Positions 1 through 6,062 of a DNA stretch of 6,768 bases are shown here, one piece after another. The stretch's first letter is position 1. The number at the start of each line of letters is the position of its first letter. A program made the translations under genes and the position numbers. The DNA is taken from NCBI GenBank assembly GCA_963169155.1, contig CAUJGI010000370.1:1-6768 (forward strand), in the 5' to 3' direction. The notes under the pieces are model-generated. The model saw nothing but the letters and a program-made list of their open reading frames with translations, had not been told where the DNA came from and did no database searches. This stretch comes from Chloroflexota bacterium (GTDB lineage Bacteria > Chloroflexota > Anaerolineae > Promineifilales > Promineifilaceae).

Positions 1-1
1 T

Positions 2-1687
2 GCACCCACGGCCGTTTCCCACACCCTCCAAATTCGCGGCGACGAAGTCACCAACTTCCTCAATTACGCCCTGTCCAGCGACGTGCTGGCCCTGGCCGAC
101 GGCGACACCCAACCGACCAGTCTGGCCATCGACAACCAATCTGGGGTTCCGGCCGCGCTCAAGCGATTGACCGCCAACCGCTACCACCTGCGTTTTGCCG
201 ACGCCGCCACGGCGCAAAAAGCGGTCACCTGGCTGTCTGATTTGTCCGATGGCTACGTGAACTTTGGCGATTTGTACGCCAAGCTGCCCGGTGCGGTGGT
301 GGTGCAGGCCATCCAGCCCGAAGTGGATTTACCAGAACCGGTGATGACGGAAACGGCCGTCTCCCCCACCAAACCGTTTTTCATTGGCCACAACCAGGTG
401 AGCAACGGTGCCGCGCTGCCCGCCTTTAGCTGGAGCGAACCAGCCGACGCGCCAATGAAGCGCACCACCCTCTACGACGCCCACGTGGCCCTCGGCGGGC
501 GCATCGTGCCCTTTGGCGGCTACGAGATGCCCGTGCGCTACGAAACCTCCGTGGTCGAAGAGCACATGGCCGTACGCGAAGCGGCTGGTCTGTTCGACGC
601 CACCCACATGGGCGTGTTTGACGCGCAGGGTGAGCATGTCGTTGAATTCCTCAACACCGTGCTGGTCAATGATGTTTCGGCGCTCAACGTGGGCCAATCG
701 CACTACACTTACCTGCTGCTGCCCGATGGCTCGGTCATCGACGATTTGCTCGTCTACCGGCTAGGCACCCACCACTTTATGCTGGTGGTCAACGCCTCCA
801 ACAACGACAAGGATTGGGCCTGGCTAAACGCCGTCAACAAGGGCGAGGTGATGATTGATGCGGCACGGCCGTATGCCAAAATCCAGCATCCCGTCCAGCT
901 GCGCGACCTGCGTGACCCACAGTACGGTGCCGAATGCCGCGTCGACATGCCGCTGCAAGGCCCCAAAGCCACCGAGATTTTGCTCTCGCTGTGCGACGAC
1001 CCGGCGCTGGCCCGCAAGATCAAGGCGCTGCCCTGGGCTGGCCTCACGCAGGGCAAGGTTGGCAGCTTCGATTTGATCATCTCGCGCACTGGCTACACCG
1101 GCGAGCGTGTGGCTTACGAATTGTTTGTCCACCCAGACAAAGCCCCGGATTTGTGGGCCGCGCTGCTGGAAGTGGGCGAGTCGCTGGGCCTCAAGCCATG
1201 TGGCCTGGCCGCGCGCGACAGCACCCGCACCGAAGCGGGCCTGCCGCTCTACGGCCACGAACTGGCCGGACCGATGAATCTGAATCCGGGCGATGCCGGT
1301 TTTGGCAGCTACGCCAAGCTGTGGAAACCGTTCTTCGTGGGCCGGGCTGCCTTCATCACCCGCGAGGAGAAGCGCGATCGGGTGGTGGTGCGCTTCCGCA
1401 TGAACGAGAAGGGCGTGCGCCGTCCCGATGGCGGCGATCCGGTGCTGGACAGGCGCGGCAAGGTGGTCGGCACGGTCACCAGCTGCGCCATCGACAGCGA
1501 AGGGTATTTGCTGGGCCAGGCGGTGGTGCCGGTGGAGATGAGTGCAGAGGGAACGGCCGTAGCCATCTACCAGCTCGGCGGCGGGCAGCGCTCCATCCGC
1601 GTGCCAGACAGCGTGGCCGTTGGTGCCAAGCTGCCCATTCCCGATGCGGCCACGGTGCTCACCCGCTTCCCGGTGCGGAAGAAGTAG
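2..1687 (+). CDS. gcvT: Aminomethyltransferase (glycine cleavage T-protein), N-terminally extended; 5' end outside window
   Basis: T-protein of the cytoplasmic glycine cleavage system. It moves the aminomethyl carbon from lipoyl-H-protein to tetrahydrofolate, giving methylene-THF and ammonia. Residues are numbered from the first visible codon (nt 2). The canonical GcvT part runs from M152 (MKRTTLYDAH) to 561, about 410 aa against about 364 in E. coli. It shows FGGYEMPV, the NDV motif with the probable catalytic Asp (D224), RTGYTGE (362-368), and a C-terminal barrel with VGTVTS. The frame is open to the window edge, and residues before M152 are GcvT-like too: GDEVTNFLN and SSDV (D27) match GEHVVEFLN and VNDV of the main domain. 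A proline-rich linker, about 102-151, joins them. The in-frame GTG at 83 lies inside this homologous stretch, so I do not take it as the start. The upstream part is unseen; a larger fusion protein is possible. The GcvT identity is firm; the role of the extension is unknown. Confidence 0.93.
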   Translation, partial: APTAVSHTLQIRGDEVTNFLNYALSSDVLALADGDTQPTSLAIDNQSGVPAALKRLTANRYHLRFADAATAQKAVTWLSDLSDGYVNFGDLYAKLPGAVVVQAIQPEVDLPEPVMTETAVSPTKPFFIGHNQVSNGAALPAFSWSEPADAPMKRTTLYDAHVALGGRIVPFGGYEMPVRYETSVVEEHMAVREAAGLFDATHMGVFDAQGEHVVEFLNTVLVNDVSALNVGQSHYTYLLLPDGSVIDDLLVYRLGTHHFMLVVNASNNDKDWAWLNAVNKGEVMIDAARPYAKIQHPVQLRDLRDPQYGAECRVDMPLQGPKATEILLSLCDDPALARKIKALPWAGLTQGKVGSFDLIISRTGYTGERVAYELFVHPDKAPDLWAALLEVGESLGLKPCGLAARDSTRTEAGLPLYGHELAGPMNLNPGDAGFGSYAKLWKPFFVGRAAFITREEKRDRVVVRFRMNEKGVRRPDGGDPVLDRRGKVVGTVTSCAIDSEGYLLGQAVVPVEMSAEGTAVAIYQLGGGQRSIRVPDSVAVGAKLPIPDAATVLTRFPVRKK

Positions 1688-1699
1688 CTCGTTGGCAAC

Positions 1700-1750
1700 T
1701 CCCCGGAAACTCGCCAAACGGCAGGTGCTGCTTCATGCAGTTTCCGGGGA
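1700..1750. repeat. 12-bp perfect inverted repeat downstream of gcvT
   Basis: The arms TCCCCGGAAACT (1700-1711) and AGTTTCCGGGGA (1739-1750) are exact reverse complements around a 27-nt loop, which holds a possible small GCAG/CTGC stem. It begins 12 nt after the gcvT stop, where a terminator would sit. However, A-rich sequence rather than a T-run follows it. It could be an mRNA 3'-end stabiliser, a factor-dependent terminator or a protein-binding palindrome. The structure is certain, the role is not. Confidence 0.6.
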
Positions 1751-1779
1751 AGTCACAAAAAACCGAAAACATCTTTCTG

Positions 1780-1808
1780 TTGACATGCCGCTGGCTAACG
1801 TGTAGGAT
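1780..1808 (+). promoter_or_regulatory. Sigma70-type promoter for the phosphoribosyltransferase gene
   Basis: A perfect -35 box TTGACA (1780-1785) is followed by a 17-bp spacer and TAGGAT (1803-1808, 4 of 6 matches to TATAAT). Transcription would start near 1815, giving a leader of about 65 nt. GCGGGTC (1810-1816) and GGCCCGC (1839-1845) can pair as 7 bp with one G-U, but the predicted start falls within the first arm, so this leader stem is uncertain. Confidence 0.7.
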
Positions 1809-1866
1809 TGCGGGTCATTGGCAGAGCAGGTTCGGGAAGGCCCGCCTTACCAAGCCCAAATTCGTT

Positions 1867-1873
1867 TAAGGAG
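1867..1873 (+). promoter_or_regulatory. Shine-Dalgarno that fixes the phosphoribosyltransferase start
   Basis: TAAGGAG lies 6 nt before the ATG at 1880. The frame is open further upstream (a possible TTG at 1808), but that codon overlaps the promoter -10 box and has no ribosome binding site. The ATG at 1880 is therefore the start. Confidence 0.85.
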
Positions 1874-1879
1874 TCGCAA

Positions 1880-2383
1880 ATGCGTCGCGAGGTTCTTACG
1901 TGGTCCGACGTAGACAAACTAATTGATTATCTGGTGCCGCAAATCCAGGGGCGCTATGATTCAATGCTCATCATTACCCGTGGGGGAATTGTACCCGGTG
2001 GCATGCTGGCCGAGGCGCTCAATATCACCTACATCCTAACCGCTTCTGTCCGGTTTCCGGCCGATTTTCCTGGCCTGCAAACCCCTGGGCAGGAAAAGTT
2101 TGCCATTCCGGAATTTATCCAATTCCCGGCCGATAGTTTGCTGGCCGGGCGGCGCATTCTGGTGGTGGACGATGTATGGACCAAAGGTCGCAACACAGTG
2201 ACCGTGGCCAACCGCATCGACGCGGCGGGTGGTATCCCAGATACCTGCGTGCTGCATTACAAACCCGCGTCGTCGCTGTACCCCGGTTACACGCCAACGT
2301 ATTATGCGGCCGTTACCGACGCCTACGTCATCTATCCGTGGGAATTAGATCGTGGGCCTGAGGTCTTGGGCATCTGGAACTGA
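1880..2383 (+). CDS. Purine-type phosphoribosyltransferase (COG2236/Gpt-like)
   Basis: Type I phosphoribosyltransferase of 167 aa, cytoplasmic. It probably joins a purine base to PRPP to form a nucleotide (salvage). Seen in the sequence: TRGGIVPGG (33-41), the loop that contacts pyrophosphate; the PRPP-binding stretch ILVVDDVWTKGRNT (93-106) with the Asp pair D97/D98; and YPWE (152-155), the C-terminal signature of hypoxanthine/xanthine-guanine phosphoribosyltransferases of this group. The usual motif is VDDVxDTGxT; here T and K stand where Asp-Thr are expected before the Gly. The gene appears monocistronic: it has its own promoter and Shine-Dalgarno, and a hairpin follows the stop by 3 nt. 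The base specificity (hypoxanthine, guanine or xanthine) cannot be read from the sequence. An adenosine-deaminase-family gene lies 2.6 kb downstream, also compatible with purine salvage. Confidence 0.85.
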   Translation: MRREVLTWSDVDKLIDYLVPQIQGRYDSMLIITRGGIVPGGMLAEALNITYILTASVRFPADFPGLQTPGQEKFAIPEFIQFPADSLLAGRRILVVDDVWTKGRNTVTVANRIDAAGGIPDTCVLHYKPASSLYPGYTPTYYAAVTDAYVIYPWELDRGPEVLGIWN

Positions 2384-2386
2384 ATT

Positions 2387-2417
2387 CGGTAATCGGTAAA
2401 CGGATTACCGATTACCG
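2387..2417. repeat. Heptamer inverted repeat; hairpin at the 3' end of the phosphoribosyltransferase gene
   Basis: CGGTAATCGGTAA (2387-2399) and TTACCGATTACCG (2405-2417) are perfect 13-bp complements with a 5-nt loop. Each arm is close to two copies of the unit CGGTAAT. It lies 3 nt after the stop codon, so it probably ends or protects that mRNA. The trailing sequence (TCAATTT) is only a weak U-tract, so it may be a poor intrinsic terminator. The same unit recurs at 6054-6090. Confidence 0.65.
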
Positions 2418-2441
2418 TCAATTTGCCCTTACTCAATAGTT

Positions 2442-2471
2442 TTGTTACGATCCCGTGGGTGTTGTTAAAAA
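2442..2471 (+). promoter_or_regulatory. Possible promoter of the SRP RNA gene
   Basis: TTGTTA (2442-2447, 4 of 6 to TTGACA) lies 18 bp before TAAAAA (2466-2471, 4 of 6 to TATAAT). The predicted start, about 2477, matches the 5' end of the RNA's terminal stem. That coincidence is the main support; the boxes themselves are weak. Confidence 0.4.
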
Positions 2472-2474
2472 TTT

Positions 2475-2610
2475 GTGTGCATGAGACCGGTGATCATTGG
2501 GTCCCTGGCGGCGAAAGCTGTCGAACCGCGTCAGGTCCGGAAGGAAGCAGCGCTAAGGCAAACCTTTCGGGTGCCCAGGATAACCTGGTGGTCATCGGCC
2601 TCATGCACGC
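2475..2610 (+). ncRNA. ffs: Signal recognition particle RNA (4.5S-like)
   Basis: RNA scaffold of the signal recognition particle. It binds Ffh and FtsY and directs nascent membrane and secreted proteins to the translocon. The near-invariant domain IV sequence GTCAGGTCCGGAAGGAAGCA (2530-2549) is present, capped by a GGAA tetraloop (2539-2542) and closed by GCG/CGC (2528-2530 with 2551-2553). The rest folds as the expected long rod: CGAAAG (2512-2517) with CTTTCG (2564-2569), CCTGG (2504-2508) with CCAGG (2575-2579), CCGGTGATC (2487-2495) with GGTCATCGG (2590-2598), and GTGCATGAG (2477-2485) with CTCATGCAC (2600-2608). The ends are set from the terminal stem and are approximate. At about 136 nt it is longer than the roughly 114-nt E. 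coli RNA and has no Alu-like large-type domain in view. Apparent reading frames across it are coincidental. Confidence 0.95.
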
Positions 2611-2630
2611 AAATACAGGTTGAGGCATTT

Positions 2631-2677
2631 GGAGATTGGAGATTCATGGAAAGATAATCTCCAATCTCCTTTTTTTT
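2631..2677 (+). terminator. Rho-independent terminator of the SRP RNA gene
   Basis: GGAGATTGGAGATT (2631-2644) pairs perfectly over 14 bp with AATCTCCAATCTCC (2656-2669), with an 11-nt loop and an 8-T run (2670-2677). Each arm is two exact copies of a heptamer (GGAGATT or AATCTCC). It begins about 20 nt after the SRP RNA. The T-run ends directly at the ATG of the next gene, leaving that gene no ordinary leader if transcripts stop here. Confidence 0.9.
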
Positions 2678-4102
2678 ATGATGGGAACCTTCTTAGGCAG
2701 CGGTAAACGAATTGTGGCGGGGATGGTTTTTCTGCTGGCACTGGGCGGTGTGATTGCCGCCGGGTATGCCGCCACCCAGGAAAGCTACACCATTTACGTG
2801 GATGACCAACCGGCGCAGCGAGTAACGGGCAATTTTGGCACGGTCGCCGAGGTATTGACCGCCGCAGGCATCGAAACGCGGGCCGAAGATTTGGTGGTGC
2901 CGGGTTTGATAGAAACGGCCGTTTCCCACAGCGGCATCCAGATCATTCGGGCTAAAGGCGTGACCGTGCGCTCGGAGGCAGGCACACAAACGGTCTGGAC
3001 CCACCAGCTCACCCTGGGCGCTTTCCTGGCCGAGCAGAACCTGCTGCCCGAACGTACCGACCAGATCGCCGCCGATGGTTTGCCCGTCTCCTTTGCCATG
3101 CTGGACCAGACCCCGCTGCCCACGACGCTGGAAGTCGGCCGTTTTGTCACCATCACCATTGTGGAGGGAGGCGAGCAGCAAACGGTGCGCACGGCCACGC
3201 AAACGGTGGGGGCCGCGCTGGCCGAGGCGGGAATTGTAGTGTACGGCACCGACGGCGTAGAACCGGCCCTGGGGGCCTGGCTCCAGCCCAACATGACCAT
3301 CCGGGTGCAGCGCTCCTTTCCCCTGACGATTACAGCCGACGGCCGTATCATCCAAATCCGCAGTCACCACACCAACGTGCTGGACCTTCTAGCCGAGGCG
3401 GGCATCGGCCTGGTAGGCTACGACTACACCATCCCCGGACCCGAAGCCACGCTCAAAGCCAACGACACCATCCAGGTCATCCGCGTCACCGAAGATTTTC
3501 GCCTGGTCGATGAGCCAATTCCGTACCAGACTTTATGGCAGGCGTCCGATCAGCTCGATTTAGACGCGACCGCGTTCATCAGCGCCGGAGTACCGGGCAT
3601 CAAGCGGCAGCGGGTGCGGGTGCGCTACGAAAACGGCGTCGAGGTGAGCCAGACGGTGGATGGCGAATGGGTCGCCCAGCAGCCCGTCAACCAGGTGATT
3701 GGCTACGGCACACGCGTTACCGTGCGCACCATCGACACGCCAGAAGGGGCGCTGGAATATTGGCGCGTCGTGCGCATGCGCGTGACGGCTTACACCGCCG
3801 CCAGCTCCGGCAAATCACCCGGCCAGCCCGGTTATGGCATCACTGCTAGCGGCGCACCGGCGGGCACCGGCGTGGTGGCGATTGATCGCAGCGTGGTGCC
3901 CTTCCGTTCCTACGTCTATGTGCCGGGCTACGGCAAAGCGTTGGCGGGGGATACCGGCGGTGGCGTACGCGGCCGTTGGATTGACCTGGGCTACGACGAA
4001 GATGAATACGTCAGCTGGTCTGGCTATGTGGATGTGTATTACCTCACGCCCGTGCCCGCGCCGGAAGATATTAACTATTTACTGCCATCCGGTTTACCCT
4101 AA
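2678..4102 (+). CDS. Secreted/anchored DUF348-G5-3D cell-wall protein (YabE/RpfB-like)
   Basis: Probable extracytoplasmic peptidoglycan-remodelling protein, 474 aa. The N-terminus has a basic stretch (GSGKR) and one hydrophobic segment (about 13-30), fitting a signal anchor. Four DUF348-like repeats follow (about 37-80, a weaker one at 81-150, 153-210, 211-268), each with a pattern like LAEAGI. A G5-like domain comes next (about 270-350), then a C-terminal 3D domain from VRMRVTAYTA (365). The three Asp that name the 3D fold are visible: AID (D403), GDTGG (D425) and IDLGYD (D436). In studied relatives this double-psi barrel is a lytic transglycosylase or resembles the Rpf/Sps enzymes; activity here is inferred. 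The start is ATG 2678 or 2681. Neither has a Shine-Dalgarno; starting at GTG 2714 or ATG 2723 would drop the basic stretch. It lies 80 nt before rsmA, echoing yabE/rpfB-ksgA synteny in Gram-positives. Confidence 0.85.
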   Translation: MMGTFLGSGKRIVAGMVFLLALGGVIAAGYAATQESYTIYVDDQPAQRVTGNFGTVAEVLTAAGIETRAEDLVVPGLIETAVSHSGIQIIRAKGVTVRSEAGTQTVWTHQLTLGAFLAEQNLLPERTDQIAADGLPVSFAMLDQTPLPTTLEVGRFVTITIVEGGEQQTVRTATQTVGAALAEAGIVVYGTDGVEPALGAWLQPNMTIRVQRSFPLTITADGRIIQIRSHHTNVLDLLAEAGIGLVGYDYTIPGPEATLKANDTIQVIRVTEDFRLVDEPIPYQTLWQASDQLDLDATAFISAGVPGIKRQRVRVRYENGVEVSQTVDGEWVAQQPVNQVIGYGTRVTVRTIDTPEGALEYWRVVRMRVTAYTAASSGKSPGQPGYGITASGAPAGTGVVAIDRSVVPFRSYVYVPGYGKALAGDTGGGVRGRWIDLGYDEDEYVSWSGYVDVYYLTPVPAPEDINYLLPSGLP

Positions 4103-4107
4103 AAAAT

Positions 4108-4177
4108 GTAATTGAGTAATTGGGTAATTGAGTAATTTTTCCACCAATTACCTAATTACCGATTTACCCAATTACCT
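4108..4177. repeat. Imperfect inverted repeat of GTAATTG-type units before rsmA
   Basis: The left arm (4108-4137) is four near-tandem copies of GTAATT spaced by G/A-rich bases. The right arm (4146-4177) carries the complementary AATTACC, TAATTACC, GATTTACCC and AATTACC. The arms pair imperfectly around a loop of about 8 nt, with no T-run after the right arm. It fills nearly the whole 80-nt gap between the 3D-domain gene and rsmA and ends 5 nt before the rsmA ATG, so it occupies the usual ribosome-binding region. In mRNA it could act on rsmA translation or on transcript processing; that is inference. Confidence 0.65.
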
Positions 4178-4182
4178 ACTTC

Positions 4183-4992
4183 ATGCATCCCAAACAGCTC
4201 CTCACCCACTACCAAATTGAGCCAAAGAAAAGTTTGGGACAAAATTTTTTGTTCGATGAGAACGTTTTGGCACGGATTGTGGCCGCAGCGGAGATTCAAC
4301 CATTGGAGCCGGTGCTGGAAATTGGCCCTGGACTGGGCAGCCTGACGCGGGTTTTGGCGCAAACGGCCGCTTCCGTTACCGCCGTCGAGTTAGATCAGCG
4401 CTTCATCCCCATCCTGCAAACCGAGCTGGCCTACTTTGACAATGTCCGGCTGATTCACGGCGACATTTTAACGCAGAATCTGGATGCGCTGTTTGCCGGG
4501 CCGTACAAAGTGGTGGCCAACGTGCCCTACTACATCACCGGGGCCATTTTGCGCCATTTGCTTTCTGCCCAAAACAAACCCACCATCGTGGTGATGACCG
4601 TGCAAAAAGAGGTGGCCGAGCGGGTAACGGCCGTACCACCCCACATGAGCCTGCTCGCCGTCAGCACCCAGCTGTATGGCGATGCCGACCTCATCACCAC
4701 CATTAAGGCGGGCGCCTTCTGGCCCAGGCCGGATGTGGATTCGGCCGTGCTGCGCCTGACGCTTTACTCCGATCCTTTGCTGCCATTGCCTGAAGAAGAA
4801 AAATTTTTCGCCCTGGTGAAGGCCGGGTTTAGCCAAAAACGGAAGCAATTAAAAAACAATCTGCAGCAGTTGGGGTATAATCAGGCCGAAGTTACGGCCG
4901 TATTGCAGGCGGCAGGTGTAGACGGCCGTCGTCGGGCCGAAACGCTCACCATTCACGAATGGCTGGCCATTCACCAACAACGCACGTTATGA
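4183..4992 (+). CDS. rsmA: 16S rRNA (adenine1518-N6/adenine1519-N6)-dimethyltransferase
   Basis: RsmA (KsgA), 269 aa, the usual length. It dimethylates two adjacent adenines in the 3'-terminal helix of 16S rRNA using S-adenosylmethionine, late in 30S assembly. Diagnostic motifs in order: KSLGQNFL (16-23); SAM motif I VLEIGPGLGSLT (44-55); the acidic ribose contact VELD (68-71); GDIL (93-96); the catalytic NVPYYIT (N113-T119), the NLPY-type motif of N6-adenine methylases; and FWPRPDVDSAVLRL from 179. A C-terminal helical domain follows. The ATG start places KSLGQNFL at the usual distance from the N-terminus. No Shine-Dalgarno is visible; the upstream bases are the right arm of an inverted repeat. 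Its stop TGA overlaps the next start (ATGA at 4989-4992), so translational coupling to the deaminase gene is likely. It probably shares a transcript with the cell-wall gene 80 nt upstream. Confidence 0.97.
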   Translation: MHPKQLLTHYQIEPKKSLGQNFLFDENVLARIVAAAEIQPLEPVLEIGPGLGSLTRVLAQTAASVTAVELDQRFIPILQTELAYFDNVRLIHGDILTQNLDALFAGPYKVVANVPYYITGAILRHLLSAQNKPTIVVMTVQKEVAERVTAVPPHMSLLAVSTQLYGDADLITTIKAGAFWPRPDVDSAVLRLTLYSDPLLPLPEEEKFFALVKAGFSQKRKQLKNNLQQLGYNQAEVTAVLQAAGVDGRRRAETLTIHEWLAIHQQRTL

Positions 4993-6062
4993 CAGAACTA
5001 TCCGACAAACTGACCAATTTCATCCAGCAGATGCCCAAGGCAGAAATTCATATCCACCTGGAAGGGGCCATCCAGCCCAAAACCGTGCTGGAGCTGGCCA
5101 AACGGCACAAGAAATTGGCCACCCTGCCCAGCAAAACGGAAGCCGGGCTGCGCCGCTGGTTCACCTTTACCGACTTTCCCCACTTTGTCAAAATTTACCT
5201 GATCATCCAGGATTTAATCCGCACCGCCGATGATTTTGCCCTGATTGTGTATGAAAACGGGGCCGACATGGCCGCGCAAAATATCCGCTACCGCGAAATC
5301 ACCGTGACGCCCTACACCCACACCGACCTCCAGGACAAAGGGCTGGATTTTGCGGAACTGTTCAAAGGGTTGGAAAACGGCCGTCTCCAGGCCAAAGAAG
5401 CATTCGGCGTGGAGATGCGCTGGGTGTTCGACATTCCCCGCAACCTCACCGACAACCCGGACGGCAGCTATAACCCAACCGCCGCCGAAAAAACCCTGGC
5501 CTACGCCTTGGAAGGCAAAGCCCACGGCAGCGTCGTCGGCTTAGGGCTGGGCGGGTATGAAGTTGGCTACCCCCCAGAACGTTTTGCCCACGCCTTTGAA
5601 AAAGCCAAGGCCGCTGGCCTGCTCAGCCTGCCCCACGCTGGCGAAACGGTCGGCCCGGAAAGCATCTGGGGCAGCCTCAAGGCGCTGCAAGCCGACCGCA
5701 TTGGCCACGGTGTGCGCGCCATCGAAGACCCCAGCCTGCTGGCCACGCTCAAGGTTAAACAAATCCCCCTGGAGATTAACCCTACCAGCAACGCCTGTCT
5801 CAAGGTGTTTGCCTCGCTCAGCGACCATCCCTTCCGCCTGCTGGACGATCGCGGCCTGTTTGTCACCGTCAACAGTGACGATCCGCCCCTGTTCAACACC
5901 AGCCTGGTGGAGGAATATCAGGTGCTCGCCCGCGAATTTGGCTACGACGCCGCAGGCCTGGCCCGCATCGCCCGCAATGCCTTCCTGGCCGCTGGCGCCG
6001 AGCCAGAGCTGAAGGAACGTTTGCAACAAGAGTTCGACGCCTGGGTACGGGAGAATCGGTAG
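4989..6062 (+). CDS. Adenosine deaminase family protein
   Basis: Zinc-dependent purine deaminase of the amidohydrolase superfamily, 357 aa, cytoplasmic. Adenosine to inosine is the likeliest reaction. Visible site residues: HIHLEG (H21, H23, zinc ligands), PHAGET (H216 ligand, E219 catalytic), RIGHG (H240), NPTSN, and NSDDP (D297 ligand, D298). These form the complete ADA set in the right order. Related enzymes acting on adenine or aminodeoxyfutalosine share the motifs, so the substrate is not settled and I give no gene symbol. The start at ATG 4989 is chosen because it forms an ATGA overlap with the rsmA stop and puts MPKAEIHIHLEG at the usual N-terminal place. An in-frame ATG at 4959 would add 10 residues inside rsmA. 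Neither has a Shine-Dalgarno. The last codons (AAT CGG TAG) lie in the first unit of a tandem repeat, so the repeat supplies the stop codon. Confidence 0.9.
   Translation: MTELSDKLTNFIQQMPKAEIHIHLEGAIQPKTVLELAKRHKKLATLPSKTEAGLRRWFTFTDFPHFVKIYLIIQDLIRTADDFALIVYENGADMAAQNIRYREITVTPYTHTDLQDKGLDFAELFKGLENGRLQAKEAFGVEMRWVFDIPRNLTDNPDGSYNPTAAEKTLAYALEGKAHGSVVGLGLGGYEVGYPPERFAHAFEKAKAAGLLSLPHAGETVGPESIWGSLKALQADRIGHGVRAIEDPSLLATLKVKQIPLEINPTSNACLKVFASLSDHPFRLLDDRGLFVTVNSDDPPLFNTSLVEEYQVLAREFGYDAAGLARIARNAFLAAGAEPELKERLQQEFDAWVRENR

Larger units (their letters stand above)
8..5384. repeat. Dispersed palindromic octamer ACGGCCGT, 10 exact copies
   Basis: Exact copies begin at 8, 353, 865, 1553 (gcvT), 2915, 3339 (3D-domain gene), 4627, 4894, 4922 (rsmA) and 5377 (deaminase). 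Seven-of-eight copies begin at 2306, 3135, 3969, 4363 and 4741. The octamer is its own reverse complement. Several copies share the wider context AAACGGCCGTYTCC. All exact copies are in coding sequence and are read in all three frames (Thr-Ala-Val six times, Asp/Asn-Gly-Arg three times, Arg-Pro once), so protein sequence alone does not explain them. The coordinates span the first to last exact copy; the DNA between is unrelated. Confidence 0.8.

Noticed and set aside
824..1717. Long minus-strand reading frame opposite gcvT (about 297 codons)
   Set aside because: It is the antisense shadow of a GC-rich gene with clear GcvT motifs on the plus strand; no domain or ribosome binding site supports it.
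934..1869. Long plus-strand frame overlapping gcvT and running through the promoter region
   Set aside because: Arg/Ala/Gly-rich, low-complexity translation of the wrong frame of gcvT; it also crosses the spacer hairpin and promoter.
2423..2657. Two short plus-strand reading frames across the SRP RNA
   Set aside because: They lie on a conserved structured RNA and encode no recognisable protein; the RNA signature explains the sequence.
2384..2677. Possible CRISPR-like array, because of the repeated short units
   Set aside because: The units are 7 bp, tandem without spacers, and inverted within each element; no cas genes are present.
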